A stretch of DNA of 32,670 nucleotides from Caproiciproducens sp. MSJ-32 (GCF_018918055.1 NZ_JAHLPS010000053.1:1-32670); one strand, 5' to 3'; positions 15,648-23,683 are shown, counted from the stretch's first letter. The notes: a model not told the origin generated them from the sequence alone. Numbers and translations are program-made.

Positions 15648-16742
15648 ATGAATAAAATTTCTAGCAAACACTTTATATTATTTATAATAGGAGCTACCCT
15701 TATATCCTTAAAAACTTATCCTTCTATATTTATAAATTTTGGGGGGAGAGATACCTGGCTGATAGCCATATTTGCCTGCATAATTTTTACTGCTTTCTTA
15801 ACATATATAACAAATATCTCCCTAACAACTAATACTTTTGATATTAGGGATATTTTTATTCAAGCTGCTCCTAGATTTATAAGCATAATATTAATAGGCC
15901 TTTATACTATAGCCTTATTTATAAATGCCCTTGAAGCAGCTTCAGTAGAAATTAGTGCCTTGCATTCAACAATATTTATAGATACTCCTGTTTGGTATGC
16001 TTTAATTTTTTTTCTTTTTCCTTCTTTCTTTATTCTTAATAAGAATTTAAGAACAATATTAATATTCATACTTGTTAGTGTCTTTGCCTTAATAGTTAAC
16101 GGAATTATATTTTTAATTTTGTCACAACCTTATAAAGAAGTAACTCAACTTCTGCCTATTTTAGGCACTGGATTTCCTAAAAACTACTACACCGCTTTAT
16201 TTTCAATACTAGGAGCTCTTTCATGCTTTATGATTATTGCTCCATTTTTAAAATATGTAGTAGATCATGAAAACTTAAGAAAAAATAATCTCTATGCTGC
16301 TGCTATAATTTCTGTTTTTATAATATTATCCTTTATAGGAGTAATAACAGCTTTTGGACCTGAAAGAGGAAAAAACTTATTTTATCCTGAATTTGTAATT
16401 GGCCAAAGAATTAAACTAGGAGGCTTCATAGAATTTGGTGAATTGTTTTTTATAAATCAAACAGTAATAGGATTTTTTATTAAGTATATTTTATCTACCT
16501 ATAGCATTTTAAACTTACATGCAAAATATATTAAGACAAAGCCGCTATTTATTGGAATATATTCCTTTATTATATTTGCTTTAGCCACCTTTATAGGGCA
16601 AAATAATTATATACTCTACTTTACATTAAAAAATATTCAACTTATGAATTTAGCTGTTTTCTTTATAATACCTCTAATAACTTATACTATTTATCTTATT
16701 AAATATAAGAACAACAGCAAAAGCACTAAATTTTCAGAATAA
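15648..16742 (+). CDS. gerKB: Spore germination permease GerKB-like (GerB family)
   Basis: B subunit of the germinant receptor, a member of the amino acid/polyamine/organocation superfamily that carries the ligand-binding site. The 364-aa protein is almost entirely hydrophobic with about ten predicted membrane helices, starting ISSKHFILFIIGATLISLKT. The ribosome site GGAGGG precedes the ATG. The gene stands alone on the plus strand, 112 nt from the divergent gerKA-gerKC-like pair. In C. perfringens gerKB is likewise a separate gene upstream of and opposite to the gerKA-KC operon, which is why gerK names are used here. Confidence 0.9.
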   Translation: MNKISSKHFILFIIGATLISLKTYPSIFINFGGRDTWLIAIFACIIFTAFLTYITNISLTTNTFDIRDIFIQAAPRFISIILIGLYTIALFINALEAASVEISALHSTIFIDTPVWYALIFFLFPSFFILNKNLRTILIFILVSVFALIVNGIIFLILSQPYKEVTQLLPILGTGFPKNYYTALFSILGALSCFMIIAPFLKYVVDHENLRKNNLYAAAIISVFIILSFIGVITAFGPERGKNLFYPEFVIGQRIKLGGFIEFGELFFINQTVIGFFIKYILSTYSILNLHAKYIKTKPLFIGIYSFIIFALATFIGQNNYILYFTLKNIQLMNLAVFFIIPLITYTIYLIKYKNNSKSTKFSE

Positions 16743-16756
16743 TTTTTAAATTTATA

Positions 16757-16784
16757 TTGTATTTTAAATATAATATGTTATAAT
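16757..16784 (+). promoter_or_regulatory. Promoter of the zinc-ribbon gene
   Basis: TTGTAT (16757-16762), 16-nt spacer, TATAAT (16779-16784). It would give a leader of about 108 nt before the zinc-ribbon start codon. Confidence 0.65.
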
Positions 16785-16899
16785 AATCTTGAAAAAATGA
16801 AATGATTAGGAAAAATTGTATAGTTTCTTTCTTAAAATTCATAAAAAGGTAAGAAGTTATACTAATTTTTTGCCTATGAGTTTTAAGGAGGAATTTAAA

Positions 16900-17055
16900 A
16901 TGGAAGATAAAAAAATAATTTGTAAAGATTGTGGAAAGGAATTTGTTTTCACAGTTGGAGAACAAGAATTCTACAAGGAAAAAGGATTCGATAACGAACC
17001 AGTAAGATGTTATAAATGTAGAAAAGCTAGAAAAACACAATACAACAGAAAATAA
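16900..17055 (+). CDS. Small zinc-ribbon protein (zf-trcl type)
   Basis: A 51-aa protein with two Cys pairs, CKDC (Cys8, Cys11) and CYKC (Cys37, Cys40), forming one zinc ribbon. Between them FVFTVGEQEFYKEKGFDNEP is the conserved core of the family Pfam calls zf-trcl (probable zinc-ribbon domain), followed by a basic tail (RKARKTQYNRK) suited to nucleic acid contact. The ATG at 16900 is chosen over an upstream in-frame ATG at 16816 because AAGGAGGA precedes it and the family begins here. Its function is not established. It has its own promoter, an unusually long leader and a clean terminator, so it is transcribed alone. Confidence 0.88.
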   Translation: MEDKKIICKDCGKEFVFTVGEQEFYKEKGFDNEPVRCYKCRKARKTQYNRK

Positions 17056-17068
17056 TCTGTTTTAATAG

Positions 17069-17093
17069 CTAACCCTTTTGGGTTAGTTTTTTT
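17069..17093 (+). terminator. Terminator of the zinc-ribbon gene
   Basis: Stem CTAACCC / GGGTTAG with a TTTT loop, followed by TTTTTTT. Confidence 0.9.
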
Positions 17094-17103
17094 ATTTTCT
17101 ATG

Positions 17104-17147
17104 TGGGGGACTGACACCGTTACATTTTTGGGAAGTAACTCTCCCCT
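17104..17147. repeat. Degenerate copy of the REP-like GGGG-palindrome element
   Basis: This stretch shares the exact 15-nt core TTACATTTTTGGGAA and a similar left arm (TGGGGGACTGACACC) with the element at 23684-23730. Its right arm (GTAACTCTCCCC) is shortened: about 8 nt that would complete the palindrome are missing. It sits between the zinc-ribbon terminator and the trpS promoter. Confidence 0.7.
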
Positions 17148-17158
17148 GTTTAGCCTTA

Positions 17159-17187
17159 TTGACATAAAAATTTTGGAATTTTATAAT
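17159..17187 (+). promoter_or_regulatory. Consensus promoter of trpS
   Basis: TTGACA (17159-17164), 17-nt spacer, TATAAT (17182-17187): a perfect vegetative promoter. The transcript should start about 48 nt before the trpS start codon, too short a leader for a T-box. Confidence 0.85.
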
Positions 17188-17241
17188 AAAAAGTATAATT
17201 GTTCCTATTATAAGGTGCACAAATGAAAGGAGTGCTTTAAC

Positions 17242-18255
17242 TTGGAAAACAATACTGAAAGCAAAAAGGTTATTTTTAGTGGAATACAACCTTCTGGAAA
17301 TCCTACCATAGGAAATTATTTAGGGGCATTAAAAAATTGGGTTAAACTTCAAGATGAATTTGATTGTTACTTTTGTATAGTTGACTTACATGCAATAACA
17401 GTTAAACAAGTACCAAAGGAATTAAGAGAAAAAACTTTAGAAATGCTAGCTATTTATTTAGCTGCTGGAATAGATCCTGAAAAGAATACTATTTTTATTC
17501 AATCTCATGTACCAGCTCATTCTGAAGCAGCTTGGTTATTAACATGTAATTCCTATATGGGTGAATTAAGTAGAATGACACAATATAAAGATAAATCTAA
17601 AAAATATGGAGATAACGATTCTATAGGGGCTGGACTATTTGTTTATCCAGTACTTATGGCCGCTGATATATTATTATATAACACAGACCTTGTTCCAGTA
17701 GGCCAAGATCAAAAACAGCATCTTGAACTAGCTAGAGATCTTGCAAATAGGTTTAATAATGCTTACAGCCCAACTTTCAAAGTTCCTGAACCATATATTC
17801 AAAAGGCTGGAGCTAAAATAATGAGCTTACAAGATCCTACTAAGAAAATGTCTAAATCAGATGAAAATGCAAACGCTTATATTTTAATTATGGACCCACC
17901 TGAAGTTATAAGAAAAAAAGTTTCTAGAGCAGTTACAGACAGCCTGGGAGTAGTTAATTACTCTGATGAACAGCCAGGAGTTAAAAATTTGCTAAATATT
18001 CTTATAGCTATTAAGGGTTCAACTCCTGAAGAACTTGTAGAATATTATAAAGGTAAAGGCTATGCTGAATTAAAGAAAGACGTTGCTGATGCTATTATTG
18101 GAGAGCTTGAGCCGATACAAACAAGGGTTAAAGAACTTCTTAAAGATAAGGCCTACCTTGAAAGCATTTATAAAAAAGGTGCAGAAAAGGCAAACTATGT
18201 TTCAATGAAAATTTTAAGAAAAATGCAAAAGAAAATTGGATTTATTCCAAGATAA
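17242..18255 (+). CDS. trpS: Tryptophanyl-tRNA synthetase
   Basis: This class I synthetase charges tRNA-Trp in the cytoplasm. The 337-aa product has SGIQPSGNPTIGNYLGALKN (about 13-32), where TIGN is the HIGH-type motif, the family block VPVGQDQKQHLELARDLANR, and KKMSKSDENA near residue 200 as the KMSKS loop. Length is normal for the family. The start is TTG at 17242: AAAGGAG lies 9 nt upstream and no ATG or GTG lies nearby in frame. It is transcribed from a consensus promoter and ends at a strong hairpin. Confidence 0.96.
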   Translation: MENNTESKKVIFSGIQPSGNPTIGNYLGALKNWVKLQDEFDCYFCIVDLHAITVKQVPKELREKTLEMLAIYLAAGIDPEKNTIFIQSHVPAHSEAAWLLTCNSYMGELSRMTQYKDKSKKYGDNDSIGAGLFVYPVLMAADILLYNTDLVPVGQDQKQHLELARDLANRFNNAYSPTFKVPEPYIQKAGAKIMSLQDPTKKMSKSDENANAYILIMDPPEVIRKKVSRAVTDSLGVVNYSDEQPGVKNLLNILIAIKGSTPEELVEYYKGKGYAELKKDVADAIIGELEPIQTRVKELLKDKAYLESIYKKGAEKANYVSMKILRKMQKKIGFIPR

Positions 18256-18283
18256 TCTATGTATAAAGTTTTATATTATAATT

Positions 18284-18330
18284 AAAAGAACTTTTTCATC
18301 ATTAATAAAAAGTTCTTTTATATTTTTATT
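18284..18330 (+). terminator. Terminator of trpS
   Basis: A 13-bp stem (AAAAGAACTTTTT / AAAAAGTTCTTTT) with a 10-nt loop, then TATTTTTATT. Confidence 0.85.
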
Positions 18331-18348
18331 AAGTATGAGGTATAGAAT

Positions 18349-19572
18349 ATGAAAATATATAAAAAATTATTAACCATTTTAATATTAGCTTTTGTAATAC
18401 TTTATCCTATTCTTCCAAGTTATGGACTTTTAAGTTCAGATTCAATACTTTTTCTTCTATTATTAATTCAAGTTACTGCTTTTATTTTTCTGCCAGCTGA
18501 AAGAAAATCTATTATTAATGTATTTAAAAATTTAAAAAAAGATAAAATTTTTCTTTCATTAATAATATTAAACATTGTTATGTATTTATCTACTATAGTG
18601 GCAGTATATTTAGAAATAACGATTAAAGGCAGTATTAGATTTTCAATGTTTGTATTTATTTATTACAATATTGCATATAACTTAAAAGGAAAAAAAGAAT
18701 TTAATGCCTTATTAGCTTCATTTATAGGGATAGCATTGTTATCTAGTATTTTTTCAATATATCAACTAATACAAAATTTATTTTATAACACTGGAGTTAA
18801 TGAGGAACATAGGATAGCTTCTTTCTTAGAAAACTCTAATAATCTTGGTGCCTATAGCATCTTTGCTATATTTATTGTAATAATGTTGCTTATAAATGCT
18901 AAGAATAAATCACAAAAGATCTTTCTTTCTATTTGTTCTATTTTGCTTATACTAAATATAATATTATCTCAATCTAGAAATGCTTTATTAGCATTAGTAT
19001 TAGGTTTGTTTTTATTATCACTAATATATAATAAAAAATTAATAATACCATCATTCTTAATTGCTATACTTTTACTTCTAATTCCAGAAAGCCAAAAAAG
19101 ACTAATGAGTATATTAGACTTTAGTCAAAATAGCAGTAGAATAAAAATCTGGGAAACAACTTATTTTATGATACATGATAAGCCATTATGGGGAATAGGT
19201 TATGATAACTATTATAAAATTTATCCTAGTTATATAAAATATACTCCAAGGTTAATGATACACGAAAGTTATGAAGCTCTTCATCCCCACAATGTACTAT
19301 TAAAATTCCATACAGAATTAGGGATTTTAGGTACTATAGCTTTCATACTTTTTATAATTTTAACTATTACTAATATATATAAAAATATAAAACGTTCAAA
19401 TGACACTAAAATGAAATCTATTTATATTGCAATAATAGTTGCTTTCATATCATTCCTATTTATGAATATGATAGATTGCTTTTATAATTCTTTAAAGGTT
19501 ATGATAACCATGTTTATTGTTTTAGGAATGGCAAATTATCATTTAAATAATAATGTAAAAAAATTTAATTAA
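18349..19572 (+). CDS. O-antigen ligase/polymerase-like membrane protein, copy 1
   Basis: A polytopic membrane protein of 407 aa with about eleven hydrophobic segments and the Wzy_C/O-antigen-ligase signature: a loop with SQSRNALLALVLG, then SRIKIWETTYFMI and GIGYDNYYKIYP, and the conserved HPHNVLLKFHTELGILG before the last membrane helices. Such proteins polymerise or ligate lipid-linked glycans on the outer face of the membrane. It is paralogous to the next gene along its whole length. The start has GAGGT 7 nt upstream. No promoter is evident after the trpS terminator, only 19 nt before the start codon, so expression may rely on read-through. Confidence 0.82.
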   Translation: MKIYKKLLTILILAFVILYPILPSYGLLSSDSILFLLLLIQVTAFIFLPAERKSIINVFKNLKKDKIFLSLIILNIVMYLSTIVAVYLEITIKGSIRFSMFVFIYYNIAYNLKGKKEFNALLASFIGIALLSSIFSIYQLIQNLFYNTGVNEEHRIASFLENSNNLGAYSIFAIFIVIMLLINAKNKSQKIFLSICSILLILNIILSQSRNALLALVLGLFLLSLIYNKKLIIPSFLIAILLLLIPESQKRLMSILDFSQNSSRIKIWETTYFMIHDKPLWGIGYDNYYKIYPSYIKYTPRLMIHESYEALHPHNVLLKFHTELGILGTIAFILFIILTITNIYKNIKRSNDTKMKSIYIAIIVAFISFLFMNMIDCFYNSLKVMITMFIVLGMANYHLNNNVKKFN

Positions 19573-19608
19573 CTAAAGTTATATAAATTTTATCCATATA
19601 TAACTTAG
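19573..19608 (+). terminator. Weak terminator after ligase copy 1
   Basis: A 10-bp AT-rich stem (AAGTTATATA / TATATAACTT) begins right after the stop codon; no T-run follows directly. Confidence 0.4.
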
Positions 19609-19637
19609 TTGACATTATACTTTTTTAAATTTATAAT
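19609..19637 (+). promoter_or_regulatory. Consensus promoter of ligase copy 2
   Basis: TTGACA (19609-19614), 17-nt spacer, TATAAT (19632-19637). It leaves a leader of about 95 nt. Confidence 0.8.
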
Positions 19638-19693
19638 TAATGTTATGTTTATTATATTAACTTGTGTTATATTTTAAAATGAATAAATTTGGT

Positions 19694-19719
19694 ATAGGAA
19701 ATTCATTAGAATTTCCTAT
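19694..19719 (+). promoter_or_regulatory. Hairpin in the leader of ligase copy 2
   Basis: A perfect 10-bp stem (ATAGGAAATT / AATTTCCTAT) with a 6-nt loop is followed by TATTTTG, just before the GTGAGG ribosome site. It could be an attenuator or a 5' stabiliser. Confidence 0.45.
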
Positions 19720-19738
19720 TATTTTGAAGTGAGGTCAT

Positions 19739-21025
19739 ATGATTAAATTATATAAGAATTTATTAAATACATTAATAATAATTTTTGTCACTTTGTATCC
19801 AGTTTTACCCAGTTATGGTGATAAAAATCCAGATAAAATACTACATTTAATTTTTATTGTACAAGCTCTAGGTATAATTTTTATTCCTTTAGAAAGAAAA
19901 TATTATTTTAATGTTATGAAAAATATTAAAGAAGATAAAATTTTTCTTTCTTTATTATTACTAAATATTTTAATGTATTCCTCTAGTTTTATTTCTGTTG
20001 ATAGCGATGCTACCCTTAAAGCTAGTTTAAAGTTTTCTTTGTATATTTGGATTTATTATAATATAGTCTATAATTTAAGGGGAAAAAATATATTTAAGAT
20101 ATTATTAACCTCTTTTGTAGGTGTTGCTGCAATTTCTAGTATTTTTTCTATATATCAGACATATGAAAATCTTCATATTAACAAGCATATAAATGCTGAA
20201 AATAGAATTTCTTCATTTTTAGAAAATTCAAATATACTAGGCTTATATGCTGTATCAGCCCTATTTATAGTAATAATGCTGTTTTTAAACAGTAAAAAGA
20301 ACTATCAAAAAGTATGCTTCTCAATTTGTTCGCTTTTACTTATTATAAATATTATATTATCGCAATCTAGAAATGCTTTAATAGCATTAATATTAGGAAG
20401 TATACTTTTATCATTGATCTATAATAAAAAACTAATATTACCAACAGCTATAACATTAGGGACTTTAATAATATTGCCTATTAGCAGGACTAGAATAATA
20501 GATATTCTAAGTACTAATCAAAATATTAGTAGAATAAAAATATGGAAAATAACTAATTTTATAATAAAAGATAATCTCCTATTTGGTATAGGCTATGATG
20601 GATATTCAGCTGTTTATCCTGATTATGCAAATAATTATAAAGATTTAATGATACGTGATGACTATATGGCTTATCATCCTCATAATGTATTTTTAAAATT
20701 TCAAAGTGAGTTAGGTATTCTTGGAACAATATTATTAGTACTTTTCTTTTCATTAACTTTATATAACTTTTATAAAAATATAAAACTATTTAAAAACTCT
20801 AATAAACAAGCAATTATAGTTGGGACAGCAGTTTCATTTTTATGCTTTATTTTTATGAATATGGTGGACAGTTATTTTAATTCACCTAAGGCTATAATGA
20901 CATTATGCTTAATTTTAGGAATATCAAACTTTTATTCAAATAAAAAAGTTAAAGAACCATTTGAAAAATACTTTTCAAATGGTTCTTTTGTTACATCAGC
21001 TCAAAATCAGACAGGCTATATATAA
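19739..21025 (+). CDS. O-antigen ligase/polymerase-like membrane protein, copy 2
   Basis: This 428-aa membrane protein is colinear with copy 1 and about half identical to it by eye; shared blocks include SIFSIYQ, SSFLENSN, SQSRNAL, SLIYNKKLI, RIKIW and HPHNV. It belongs to the Wzy_C/O-antigen-ligase superfamily. Unlike copy 1, which ends NNVKKFN, it continues past the equivalent point (NKKVK) for 23 residues encoded by a terminator hairpin and by sequence antisense to lepB, overlapping lepB by 35 bp. The tail is probably a stop-codon loss. The start has GTGAGG upstream. It has its own consensus promoter. Confidence 0.82.
   Translation: MIKLYKNLLNTLIIIFVTLYPVLPSYGDKNPDKILHLIFIVQALGIIFIPLERKYYFNVMKNIKEDKIFLSLLLLNILMYSSSFISVDSDATLKASLKFSLYIWIYYNIVYNLRGKNIFKILLTSFVGVAAISSIFSIYQTYENLHINKHINAENRISSFLENSNILGLYAVSALFIVIMLFLNSKKNYQKVCFSICSLLLIINIILSQSRNALIALILGSILLSLIYNKKLILPTAITLGTLIILPISRTRIIDILSTNQNISRIKIWKITNFIIKDNLLFGIGYDGYSAVYPDYANNYKDLMIRDDYMAYHPHNVFLKFQSELGILGTILLVLFFSLTLYNFYKNIKLFKNSNKQAIIVGTAVSFLCFIFMNMVDSYFNSPKAIMTLCLILGISNFYSNKKVKEPFEKYFSNGSFVTSAQNQTGYI
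20951..20988. terminator. Bidirectional terminator inside the 3' end of ligase copy 2
   Basis: A 17-bp perfect stem (20951-20967 with 20972-20988) with an ATAC tetraloop and A/T runs at both ends. It ends lepB on the minus strand, 2 nt past its stop, but lies within the open frame of the plus-strand gene. Confidence 0.85.
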
Positions 21026-21548
21026 TTTTTCCTAAAACACTTTTTTTATAATTTATTACTCCTATATTAGGATTTCTTGAATCGGAAGAATGATTTCTAT
21101 TATCTCCCATAACAAAGATTTCATCTTCATTTAAAAGTATATCTATATCATATTTACCACTAACTACCTCTTCATCATTTATATATTTCTCTTCTATTAA
21201 TTCTTCATTTATATATACTTTACTATCTTTTATAACAACATGATCTCCAGGAGCACCTATTACCCTTTTAACAATAGTTTCTGGCTTAAAGCTGTCATTT
21301 ACTTTTATTATTACTATATCCTTATATTTAGGTACTTTTCTAACATAGGCTTTCTTATATAAAATCAAAATTTCTCCATCTTCTAAAGTTTTTCTCATTG
21401 AATTTCCTACAACTATTACTGGAACAAAAAATCTTGATATCATTAATAAAATTATAAAGGTTATTAGTACTATTTGGGATATCTCTCTTAATGATAATTT
21501 TGTAAAAAAATCTTCTAGACTCCTATTAATTCTTTTTAACTCCAACAT
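20991..21548 (-). CDS. lepB: Signal peptidase I
   Basis: A membrane-anchored leader peptidase that removes signal peptides from exported preproteins. The 185-aa product has one N-terminal membrane helix (about 22-45), the catalytic serine in VVGNSM (Ser50), the general-base lysine in VKRV (Lys94) with IGAPGDHV following, and the family box GDNRNHSSDSR (about 148-158). Length and single anchor match the Gram-positive SipS type. It is convergent with ligase copy 2, and the two overlap by 35 bp. Confidence 0.95.
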   Translation of the reverse strand: MLELKRINRSLEDFFTKLSLREISQIVLITFIILLMISRFFVPVIVVGNSMRKTLEDGEILILYKKAYVRKVPKYKDIVIIKVNDSFKPETIVKRVIGAPGDHVVIKDSKVYINEELIEEKYINDEEVVSGKYDIDILLNEDEIFVMGDNRNHSSDSRNPNIGVINYKKSVLGKIIYSLSDFELM

Positions 21549-21660
21549 TATATTCCCTTTTAAAGCAAATTTCTATCTGATATATAATATGCCAAGAAAA
21601 AAGCTAGTGATAAAATTTGCTGTAAAATGTAATAGCTTGTAATTCAAAATATTAAAAAAG

Positions 21661-21687
21661 ATATTATATGAGCCCCTCATATAATAT
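21661..21687. repeat. AT-rich inverted repeat upstream of lepB
   Basis: A 12-bp perfect stem (ATATTATATGAG / CTCATATAATAT) around CCC. It shares CTCATATRA with the nearby galU terminator. There is no clear role; it may be a leftover terminator. Confidence 0.4.
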
Positions 21688-21723
21688 TCTCCTTGATTGC
21701 GCCATTTTAAATTGTGATTTAAT

Positions 21724-21760
21724 TAAAAAAGAGCTCATATGACTAATTCATATAAACTCT
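21724..21760 (-). terminator. Terminator of galU
   Basis: On the minus strand a 13-bp stem with two G-U pairs (21760..21748 with 21742..21730) is followed by UUUUUU, about 37 nt past the galU stop codon. Confidence 0.75.
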
Positions 21761-21796
21761 TCCTCAATTATCGATTGTCAATTGAGCTAAAGAAAT

Positions 21797-22678
21797 CTAT
21801 TTCTTTATTTCTTTATCCCAATCTCTATTTGCTAAATAGTTCATAAATGTTTCTCTTAATTCTTCTCTCTTTAAGGCAAATTCAACTGTTGCTTGTAAGA
21901 AACCAAATTTATCTCCAACATCATATCTCTTTCCTTCAAAATTATAAGCATACATAGCTTCTTGGGAAATTAATGTTTGAAGGGCATCTGTAAGCTGAAT
22001 TTCTCCTCCCTTACCTGGCTTAGTTTGTTCTAATATATTAAAGATTTGTGGTGTTATAATATATCTTCCTAAAATAGCCACATTGCTTGGAGCTTCTTCT
22101 AAAGCTGGCTTTTCAACTAGATTTTTAACCTTATATACTCTATCTTCTATATGAATCCCGTCAACGATTCCATATTTGTTTACATCATCTTTTGGTACAG
22201 TTTGAACTCCTAATATTGATGTTTTATATTCATTGTAGCAGTCCATCAATTGCTTTAGGCAAGGAACTTCTGAATCTACAACATCATCACCTAGTAAAAC
22301 TGCAAAAGGCTCATTTCCTACAAAGGCCCTTGCACATAGTATTGCATGGCCTAAGCCTCTTGGTTCCTTTTGTCTAATATAATGTATATCTGCTATATTA
22401 GATATTTCCCTTACCATTTCAAGCATTTCTTCCTTATTGCTTTTTTCTAATTCTAATTCTAATTCAACAGATCTGTCGAAATGATCTTCTATACATTTTT
22501 TATTTCTTCCAGTTACAATAAGAATTTCCTCAATTCCAGATGCTACGGCCTCTTCAATAATATATTGAATTGTTGGCTTATCAACTATTGGAAGCATTTC
22601 CTTTGGCTGAGCCTTAGTTGCTGGCAAAAATCTAGTTCCTAATCCAGCTGCCGGTATAATAGCTTTTCTAACTTTCAT
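21797..22678 (-). CDS. galU: UTP-glucose-1-phosphate uridylyltransferase
   Basis: Makes UDP-glucose from UTP and glucose-1-phosphate for surface polysaccharides and glycolipids. The 293-aa protein begins with the nucleotidyltransferase signature AIIPAAGLGTRFLPATKAQP, and continues with KEMLPIVDKPTIQYIIEEA, PRGLGHAILCA, the metal-binding LLGDD and the substrate block VEKPALEEAPSN. The start at 22678 is chosen over an ATG five codons earlier because AGAGGG is 7 nt from it and nothing suitable precedes the earlier ATG. It has its own promoter and terminator. Confidence 0.95.
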   Translation of the reverse strand: MKVRKAIIPAAGLGTRFLPATKAQPKEMLPIVDKPTIQYIIEEAVASGIEEILIVTGRNKKCIEDHFDRSVELELELEKSNKEEMLEMVREISNIADIHYIRQKEPRGLGHAILCARAFVGNEPFAVLLGDDVVDSEVPCLKQLMDCYNEYKTSILGVQTVPKDDVNKYGIVDGIHIEDRVYKVKNLVEKPALEEAPSNVAILGRYIITPQIFNILEQTKPGKGGEIQLTDALQTLISQEAMYAYNFEGKRYDVGDKFGFLQATVEFALKREELRETFMNYLANRDWDKEIKK

Positions 22679-22723
22679 TATTATCCCTCTCATTCAAATT
22701 ATTTTACATAATTGTCATTATTT

Positions 22724-22753
22724 ATTATATCACTAATTTATATAGACTTACAA
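22724..22753 (-). promoter_or_regulatory. Promoter of galU
   Basis: TTGTAA (22753..22748), 18-nt spacer, TATAAT (22729..22724) on the minus strand. Confidence 0.5.
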
Positions 22754-22778
22754 ATTTAATAATATTTTATTGTAAAAT

Positions 22779-23669
22779 CTATCTAATTGTTTTTATAAAG
22801 TCTATAAATTTATCATGATTTATTGCAAAATTACCCGAAACCCTTGCTCCATCTTCTAAATTCTTTGTTACAACAGCTCCCAAGCTTATGCTTACTTTAT
22901 TACCTAAAGTTAAGCCATTTGATATTACAGCTCCAAGGCCTACCCAAGAATCATCACCAATTACTGTTCTGCCTCCAAAAGTTGTTCTTGAGGCAATTAA
23001 ACATCTTCTTCCTATCTTAACTCCATGTTCTATATGTACCAAGTTATCCAATTTAGAATAATCCCCTATAATAGTATTATCCCAGCTATAAAGGGCCTTA
23101 TCTATGCAGGCATTATATTGAATTTCAACGTTATTTCCTATTATGACACCTCCACAGTGGTTAACATTCATAATTATCCCATCAATCCTTTTATATTCAT
23201 AACCTTCTCCACCTATGACTACTCCTGCTCTAATTATTGAATTATTTCCTATAACAGTATTTTCTCTTATAACAACAAATTCTTCTATTTTGACATTATT
23301 ACCTATTTTAACATTTTTCTTACTTATAGAAGCTAAATTACTTATTTCACAGTTTTCTCCTATTACTGTATCAAAATCCTTTCTTTTATAATCTTCCATA
23401 GTAGAAAGCTTATTATGCAGCTTAAAATAATCCATTCTAGGATTTTCTGAAATTAATATTCCATAACTATCTTTAAGCTTTTCTCCTAGCTCCCTTGTAG
23501 TTATTAAACATTTTATATTTTTCCCTAAACCCTTAGTATACTTTTCACTTTCAATAAAAGAAAGAAGATCCTCATCACATTTAGATACAGCAAGACCTAG
23601 TGATGAAAAACTCCCTTCATTTAACAGTTCAACATTATCAATCAAATTTACAACTTCACTTAATAACAT
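22779..23669 (-). CDS. LpxD-like left-handed beta-helix acyltransferase
   Basis: A 296-aa hexapeptide-repeat acyltransferase. The N-terminal 100 residues form a non-repeat domain like the uridine-binding domain of LpxD, followed by about ten hexapeptide coils ([IV]G-N-x pattern, 105-270), including VHIEHGVKIG, the position of the LpxD catalytic His, and a C-terminal end YSGN/VSGN type (RVSGNFAINHDKFIDFI). LpxD acylates UDP-sugars in lipid A synthesis, but no lipid A pathway is expected in a clostridium, so the likely job is acylating a nucleotide sugar for a surface polysaccharide. The AAGGAGGAT ribosome site fits the ATG. The REP-like element lies directly upstream. Confidence 0.82.
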   Translation of the reverse strand: MLLSEVVNLIDNVELLNEGSFSSLGLAVSKCDEDLLSFIESEKYTKGLGKNIKCLITTRELGEKLKDSYGILISENPRMDYFKLHNKLSTMEDYKRKDFDTVIGENCEISNLASISKKNVKIGNNVKIEEFVVIRENTVIGNNSIIRAGVVIGGEGYEYKRIDGIIMNVNHCGGVIIGNNVEIQYNACIDKALYSWDNTIIGDYSKLDNLVHIEHGVKIGRRCLIASRTTFGGRTVIGDDSWVGLGAVISNGLTLGNKVSISLGAVVTKNLEDGARVSGNFAINHDKFIDFIKTIR

Positions 23670-23683
23670 AATCCATCCTCCTT

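Noticed and set aside
16726..17040. 104-codon minus-strand frame overlapping the zinc-ribbon gene
   Set aside because: It is a Phe/Ser-rich reverse shadow of a real gene with promoter, ribosome site and conserved Cys pairs on the plus strand.
17188..17241. T-box riboswitch upstream of trpS
   Set aside because: The leader after the consensus promoter is only about 50 nt and has no T-box motif.
21760..21790. ATTGTCAATTGAG near the galU terminator as a second repeat family
   Set aside because: Only one or two partial copies are seen here, too few to call a repeat.
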